Shown here in pieces: positions 59,493 to 64,000 of a DNA stretch of 64,000 nt. The notes beneath the pieces were generated by a model that worked only from the letters and a program-made list of their open reading frames with translations, was not told the DNA's origin and made no database searches. Origin of the DNA: Athripsodes cinereus. Taxonomy: Eukaryota; Arthropoda; Insecta; Trichoptera; Leptoceridae. Every line of letters starts with the position of its first letter. The stretch's first letter is position 1. The position numbers and the translations under genes are program-made. The stretch is from positions 6,820,001 through 6,884,000 of the forward strand of contig OX388314.1 in assembly GCA_947579605.1 (NCBI GenBank). The letters are read 5' to 3'.

Positions 59493-59771
59493 AAGAAAAA
59501 CTTTAGTGGTAGCTGCTTCTATAGTGGTAGCTGCTTCTAAAGTTTTTTCGGGAGTTTCAGGCTTTTCTGCAATTTTATACTTAGATTTATATTTTACTAC
59601 AACGCATCTGAACAATACAATAATTACAATTAATACAATAAAAACATATAAAGTTAATGTCCAAGTGCTGATGGTCCTAGATACGGGGGTGTCGTCATCT
59701 TCTTGCATCCTTCTTTGCAGTTTCTTTACTTGTAGTAGGACATGGTTTAAATCGTCCAATTGTACATACAT
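59490..59771 (-). pseudogene. env: Env membrane anchor and tail in a displaced frame
   Basis: This 93-codon frame holds the C-terminal part of the envelope protein. A heptad-like stretch NHVLLQVKKLQRRM leads to a membrane segment LTLYVFIVLIVIIVLF, then a basic stop-transfer and a cytoplasmic tail. The tail has an 18-bp tandem duplication giving EAATT twice. It is in +1 frame relative to the 506-codon env ORF that overlaps it, so the anchor is not translated in line with the ectodomain. The shift lies near 59765-59785. Whether it is a real inactivating indel or an assembly error cannot be told here. Confidence 0.8.
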
Positions 59772-61215
59772 CTTCTAGTTGCAAGGGTTGCATAATGCTG
59801 TTCGGCGTCGGGACGCTGCGTCTTACTGCCATTTCTGTGGGTAGCTTGGCGAAGTGGACTGGTTCTAAATTGGTTTGATAACTCGTTATTATGTTTCCTT
59901 GTATTTCTGCTCTACAGTTACCCTCAATGTTAATCACATAACTGCCATCGAGGGTGTCAGCTTCCTTGCTATTATCACAATTTGTAGTCATTGTTGTCTC
60001 GTTAGGTGTTGAGACAATCCATAGATTTCCGTAGATATGTTGTATCTTTACTCTTTCTAGATGGACATGTTGTAGTTCGCATTTCGTGTAATCTCGAGTA
60101 TGGTGGATCATCTGCAATTCACAGGGAGCGTCGCCCGTAATTGGTATCATCTGCTTGTTGTGGCATAGGTATTCGCCTGTGGTCATTTCTTCACATACTG
60201 TTTGGTCATATGTATACTGCTGGCCATTGCTCATTAGGAATTTATGTTGTGGGACGATTATTTGGAAAAGGTTGTTGGAAATTTTGATGGGAAATGCGTA
60301 AAGGTGATAATATGAGTACTGTTGATCCTCGACAATTGGAACCTCCATCACAAAGTGAACACTCGTTCCTTTGCGGTAAGCCTTTACTGTGGTACTTTTT
60401 TCAAAGTAAGGGATGCTATCTAAATCAGGTTCGGCTGGGAATCTAAAGCCTGTTGGCAAAAGGGGTGTTACTCGTTGCAATTCTAATGCAAACTCAGTTG
60501 GTTTAATGATTGACGGGTGTAGTGTACCTAACTTAGCAAATGTTATAGCATTCTCCACCTCCATTAATAATTGAGTGATTGTTTGCGCTTCAATAGTCAT
60601 TTGATTAAATATTATCATTGATATAACATACTCATTGATTTCGTATCCCATTAACAAGGTATCATTCATGCGTGCTTCTAATTGCATTAAGCGCGCATTT
60701 AAGAGAAACTGATTTGATTTTAATTTGTTAGTGATATTTCGAAATGATTCAATTGCATTTTCTGTTATTGACAATTTGTCAACTGACATTTTTTGAACTT
60801 TATCTACAGTATTTTGAAGTTGTTTGATTGCCTTGTCGTAGTATTCGGCATCCGATGTGTCTAGATTTCCGGTTATTGCTTTGATCAAGCTTCCCAAACC
60901 ATTGATAATTCCTCTCTTGATCCTTTGCTGTGGTATAACATGGTTCAGTCGTTGTTTTGCTTCAGCTATAGCATGGTTCAATATAGAGTCAAAGTTATAC
61001 AGTTCTTCTCTATATATTAATCCATATGTTGTTTTATTATACATTGTTTGCAATTTATTGTAATGTTTTACCAGGATATTGATTTCATCGTTGATTTCAC
61101 TCAGGTCGAATGTTTGAACTAGTGTCCAATGGTCCCGTTGGTTTTGTGCTGTTCCTAGGTGTCTCGGTAGTAGTCCAGGGTTGTTTACTTGCTTTTGTAT
61201 TGTTATCTCTGCCAC
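59695..61215 (-). CDS. env: Env-like fusion glycoprotein ectodomain, frameshifted before the anchor
   Basis: 506 codons. Homologous proteins of insect errantiviruses are class I fusion proteins related to baculovirus F. A furin-type site RIKR (residues 98-101) is followed by the fusion-peptide block GIINGLGSLIKAITGNLD. A coiled-coil stretch spans about 125-190. A Cys-containing domain follows (for example CEEMTTGEYLCHN, and Cys residues near 360-440). No signal peptide is seen at the first Met, which overlaps the pol end by 13 nt; in errantiviruses env is made from a spliced mRNA. The last residues after LEDV are out of frame with the membrane anchor, so this copy would give a truncated protein without an anchor. 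Confidence 0.9.
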   Translation of the reverse strand: MAEITIQKQVNNPGLLPRHLGTAQNQRDHWTLVQTFDLSEINDEINILVKHYNKLQTMYNKTTYGLIYREELYNFDSILNHAIAEAKQRLNHVIPQQRIKRGIINGLGSLIKAITGNLDTSDAEYYDKAIKQLQNTVDKVQKMSVDKLSITENAIESFRNITNKLKSNQFLLNARLMQLEARMNDTLLMGYEINEYVISMIIFNQMTIEAQTITQLLMEVENAITFAKLGTLHPSIIKPTEFALELQRVTPLLPTGFRFPAEPDLDSIPYFEKSTTVKAYRKGTSVHFVMEVPIVEDQQYSYYHLYAFPIKISNNLFQIIVPQHKFLMSNGQQYTYDQTVCEEMTTGEYLCHNKQMIPITGDAPCELQMIHHTRDYTKCELQHVHLERVKIQHIYGNLWIVSTPNETTMTTNCDNSKEADTLDGSYVINIEGNCRAEIQGNIITSYQTNLEPVHFAKLPTEMAVRRSVPTPNSIMQPLQLEDVCTIGRFKPCPTTSKETAKKDARR

Positions 61216-64000
61216 GACGGTCCACCTGCAACAATAGGTGGTCTCCTTAAGTTTTTGGTGTGCACTTTTCGTGAGTGAACGCCTGCGTCAATCAATGCAG
61301 TGTTGTCTTGATTAATATTTTCGATTCGGTAGGGTCCTTTAAATTTATTTGATGCTTTGTTCCGAGTATTGGTTTTTTCAAATACTGTTTGGTTGGGTTG
61401 GAATATGTTGGTCTGGGCATTGGTGTTTCTCTTCTCGGCTATTTGTTGCTTTCTTTCTACTATTTTGGCCCTAAGCTGGTCGTATACTCGCTTCATTTTG
61501 TCTCTATGTGTCCTCGAGTAATCCTGGTAATACATACGATCGTAATACATATCGTATGGATCTCTCGATTTTGTGTGACCAATTATAAGTTCCATAGGCG
61601 TCATTTCGATCGTTGAATGCACAGAGTTATTATAACCAATGATCGCGTATTTCATGATATTTTCGGTTTTATCCTTATGTTGTTCTCTAAGAATTCTGAA
61701 GTGTTCGATTATTGACGAATGTAGCCTCTCTATCATACTATTCGATGTTGGGTTATTAGGCGTTGTTATATGTATCATGACTTTATGAGCCAGCAATATT
61801 TCGCGTACGGTGTCATTGTTGAATTCCGTTCCTCCATCGGATGTTATTTTTTCCGGTACTCCATAGTATGAAAAATATTGTAGAAAGGCTTCGGCTATAC
61901 ATACCGCGGTTTTGCTTATAATGGGTATAGCTTGTCCAACCTTTGAAAAGGCATCTATCAGTGTAAGAAAGTTTTGTCCTTCGATTATGAATGTATCGAC
62001 GAATAATTCTTGGAACGGTTTAAATACTGTGTCGGTCAACATCATGGGTGGTTTTGGTGGGTTACGATCATATTTGGCTCTCTTGCAACGTTCGCAGTTG
62101 TTTATGTGCGTCGTAATGTCTTCTTTCATGTTCGTCCAAAAGTATTTCCGTCGTAGATGTTTGAATGTTTCAGTTATACCTCTATGGTTCGTTTTCCCAT
62201 CATGGTAATTACTAACCAAACGTTGTTGTTCTTCTTTATTGGTAACGTTTATAACCCTTAGCGTGCACCTTACCAATTTCGGCCCGTTGTTGTTGAATGA
62301 TTCTATGTACACTCTACAGAATTGTTTATATAATTCTTCTGTTTCGAAGTGTAAGTAAGATCGTGATTTGTTACTCGTATATTCGATCAGAAATTCCATA
62401 ATTAAATCCCTGTTGTTTTTCTTCGGAAGCGACACGGTATAGATTTTTTGGGTATCGTTATGACTTGTGGTTACCGTCTTGCTGTCAATGAAGTGGGTCT
62501 TTATGAAGAATTGTGGTGTCTTTGAATCTATTGCTTCCTCCAGAATTGGTATTCCTTCGGTCACTTCGTTATTTTCACAAGACAATACCGTTTCAGACCT
62601 TTCTTCTTCGATTGATGGTGCTGTTAATGTTCTCTCCAAGTCGGGTGAATTTTGCTGTAGCATTGTCTCAATTTCATCAGCCGTTTCAGTTTCTTCACTC
62701 AGTGGTTCCCGTGGTGGTGAGTTATCTGTTTCCTTTGATGCGATAGGCGATTCGATGTATGATATTTCGTCGTTTTGATTGTTTGTCAAAGCAAGCATCT
62801 CTTCCAGATCCCTTGTTGTTAGGGGTGAACACACTTCATTCGTCGTTCTTGGTGGTTCTATGTATGTCCGGGGTATAGTGAAGTCTATTTCCATAGGTAT
62901 CGGTGTTGTATCCGTAGGTGGTGACAAGGTCAAGTTTCTGAAGTCATTATCAGAATTATCCAATGCTATCATGTCTTCAAAATCTAGATTTACAATCATT
63001 GATCTCGTGTCAAGGGGGTTTATTTGTATTCTGGATAATGCATCGGCGTTGGCATTCAATTTACCACTCTTGTGTTCGATTTTGAAGTCGTACTCTAATA
63101 ATCGTAATCTCCATCGCACTAGCTTCGAATTGGGTTCTTTGAGATTAAATAACCACACCAATGGTCTATGATCCGTAATTATAGTGAATTTACTTCCTAA
63201 TAGGTATTGTCTAAATTGTTTAGTGGCCCAAACTACTCCTAGTAATTCCTTTTCGATAGTTGAGTACTTCTGCTCAGCTTCGTTCAATGTTCTTGATGCA
63301 TAAGCTATGGGTTTATCCCTTCCAATTTCTCCTTGCGACAATACGGCTCCTAATGCTACATTGGATGCATCAGTTGTTAGTATGAACGGTTTTGTAAAAT
63401 CCGGGTATTGCAATATTGGGTCATTGGTCAGAATTTTCTTTCCGAGTTCAAAGGCTTCTACAAAATTTTCATCATGCCTTATAGTTCTTCCTTTCTTAAG
63501 GCACATAGTAAGTGGTTTTGTTATTTTTGCAAAGTCTTTGATAAATCGTCTGTAATAACCTAGGAGTCCTAGAAATCCTTTTATTTCCTTTGTTGTTTTC
63601 GGAATGGGGTAGTTGAGTATTGCGTTTATTTTCTCTGGGTTAGGTTTAACTCCATCTTTTGTAATTACGTGTCCCAGGTATGCTACTTCCTTTCTCAGGA
63701 ATTCGCACTTATCAATCTGTAATTTGAAATTGCTGTCTCGCAGTCTGTCAAATACTTCTTTTAGTTTTTGCATGTGTTCCTGCAGTGATGCTGAGTATAT
63801 GATTATGTCATCTAGGTATACTAGACATTTTTCTCCTTGTAATCCTCTCAAGATGTTGTCCATGGTACGTTGGAAGGTTGCTGGGGCATTCTTCAGTCCA
63901 AATGGCATACGTTTGAATTCATAATGACCATTTTCAGTGCTGAAAGCTGTCTTTTCACAATCTTCTCCATTCATTTCAATTTGGTGGTACCCCGAGGCCA
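61203..64000 (-). CDS. pol: Pol polyprotein (RT-RNase H-integrase), 5' part beyond window
   Basis: The frame is open from the window edge (ASGYHQIEM at 64000-63972) to a stop at 61203. Residues are numbered from the Met at 63974. RT: MPFGLKNAPATFQ and YLDD at 53-56. RNase H: TDAS at 201, ITDHRPLVWL near 270. A 185-residue acidic linker (about 315-500) separates it from integrase, which has an HHCC finger (HRG near 598, CERC near 630) and catalytic Asp660, Asp713 and Glu749. The C-terminal GPYRIEN near 885 is a GPY-type module. The frame is unbroken. The last 13 bases overlap the env start. Confidence 0.95.
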   Translation of the reverse strand, partial: ASGYHQIEMNGEDCEKTAFSTENGHYEFKRMPFGLKNAPATFQRTMDNILRGLQGEKCLVYLDDIIIYSASLQEHMQKLKEVFDRLRDSNFKLQIDKCEFLRKEVAYLGHVITKDGVKPNPEKINAILNYPIPKTTKEIKGFLGLLGYYRRFIKDFAKITKPLTMCLKKGRTIRHDENFVEAFELGKKILTNDPILQYPDFTKPFILTTDASNVALGAVLSQGEIGRDKPIAYASRTLNEAEQKYSTIEKELLGVVWATKQFRQYLLGSKFTIITDHRPLVWLFNLKEPNSKLVRWRLRLLEYDFKIEHKSGKLNANADALSRIQINPLDTRSMIVNLDFEDMIALDNSDNDFRNLTLSPPTDTTPIPMEIDFTIPRTYIEPPRTTNEVCSPLTTRDLEEMLALTNNQNDEISYIESPIASKETDNSPPREPLSEETETADEIETMLQQNSPDLERTLTAPSIEEERSETVLSCENNEVTEGIPILEEAIDSKTPQFFIKTHFIDSKTVTTSHNDTQKIYTVSLPKKNNRDLIMEFLIEYTSNKSRSYLHFETEELYKQFCRVYIESFNNNGPKLVRCTLRVINVTNKEEQQRLVSNYHDGKTNHRGITETFKHLRRKYFWTNMKEDITTHINNCERCKRAKYDRNPPKPPMMLTDTVFKPFQELFVDTFIIEGQNFLTLIDAFSKVGQAIPIISKTAVCIAEAFLQYFSYYGVPEKITSDGGTEFNNDTVREILLAHKVMIHITTPNNPTSNSMIERLHSSIIEHFRILREQHKDKTENIMKYAIIGYNNSVHSTIEMTPMELIIGHTKSRDPYDMYYDRMYYQDYSRTHRDKMKRVYDQLRAKIVERKQQIAEKRNTNAQTNIFQPNQTVFEKTNTRNKASNKFKGPYRIENINQDNTALIDAGVHSRKVHTKNLRRPPIVAGGPSWQR

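Larger units (their letters stand above)
59072..64000 (-). mobile_element. Errantivirus-like LTR retroelement with env, truncated by window edge
   Basis: Read on the minus strand it carries pol (from RT onward), an overlapping env-like ORF, an env C-terminal frame, a polypurine tract and a 3' LTR of about 409 bp. gag, protease, the front of RT and the 5' LTR lie beyond 64000. Pol-env order, the RxKR-cleaved fusion protein and an AGTTA-starting LTR are errantivirus features (insect Ty3/Gypsy retroviruses). The pol frame is intact as far as seen, but env is frameshifted. Confidence 0.9.

Noticed and set aside
59750..59765. TTTAAAC heptamer as a programmed -1 frameshift site in env
   Set aside because: The phase is TTT AAA C rather than T TTA AAC, and the anchor needs a +1 change, so a -1 slip here would not reach it.

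Overview
The window looks like insect nuclear DNA, very AT-rich, and it is built almost entirely from transposable elements and their decayed remains. I found no complete host protein-coding gene, tRNA, rRNA or CRISPR array. Frequent TAGGTAC/GTACCTA words, tRNA-derived SINEs, an errantivirus-type element with an env gene and many LINE tails fit an insect such as a lepidopteran or hemipteran. The sequence alone does not decide between them.

Two large LTR retroelements dominate. The first is a complete, very young Ty3/Gypsy element (21252-34479, + strand) with giant LTRs of 3,247 bp each. They differ only in two homopolymer lengths, and a 4-bp target duplication ACTA flanks the element. It has a primer-binding site, a leader with three repeats, gag, a textbook -1 frameshift site, pol (protease, RT, RNase H, integrase) and a 1.6-kb noncoding 3' region, with no env. 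The second is an errantivirus-like element on the - strand (59072 to beyond 64000). It has pol running off the window, an overlapping env-like fusion-protein ORF, and a membrane anchor displaced into the +1 frame.

Smaller elements by region: a TIR element (2182-2309); a hAT MITE (3298-3646); a MITE with long TIRs (10396-10788); a decayed hAT transposon with clusters of GCGGGATCCCGC (12077-13916); a CAGTG/TA mariner-like MITE (20283-20771); a second TIR element with a 375-bp body (43167-43541); a 130-bp MITE (44063-44192); a hAT MITE (46078-46270); and a Harbinger-like element (52374-53463) hosting an inverted and tandem array. About a dozen copies or fragments of an unclassified CCATCACGGC dispersed repeat, six SINE copies or fragments and eight LINE pol tails fill much of the rest.

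A candidate recursive-splicing (ratchet) site at 7060/7061 (+), a possible 70-nt exon at 58834-58903 (+), and the fact that all eight LINE tails lie on the - strand together suggest that the window sits inside a very long intron of a + strand host gene. This is inference. The most notable leads are the giant-LTR Gypsy with its structured leader, a hammerhead-ribozyme-like motif at 38271-38310 (-), the palindrome-studded hAT ends and the ratchet site.
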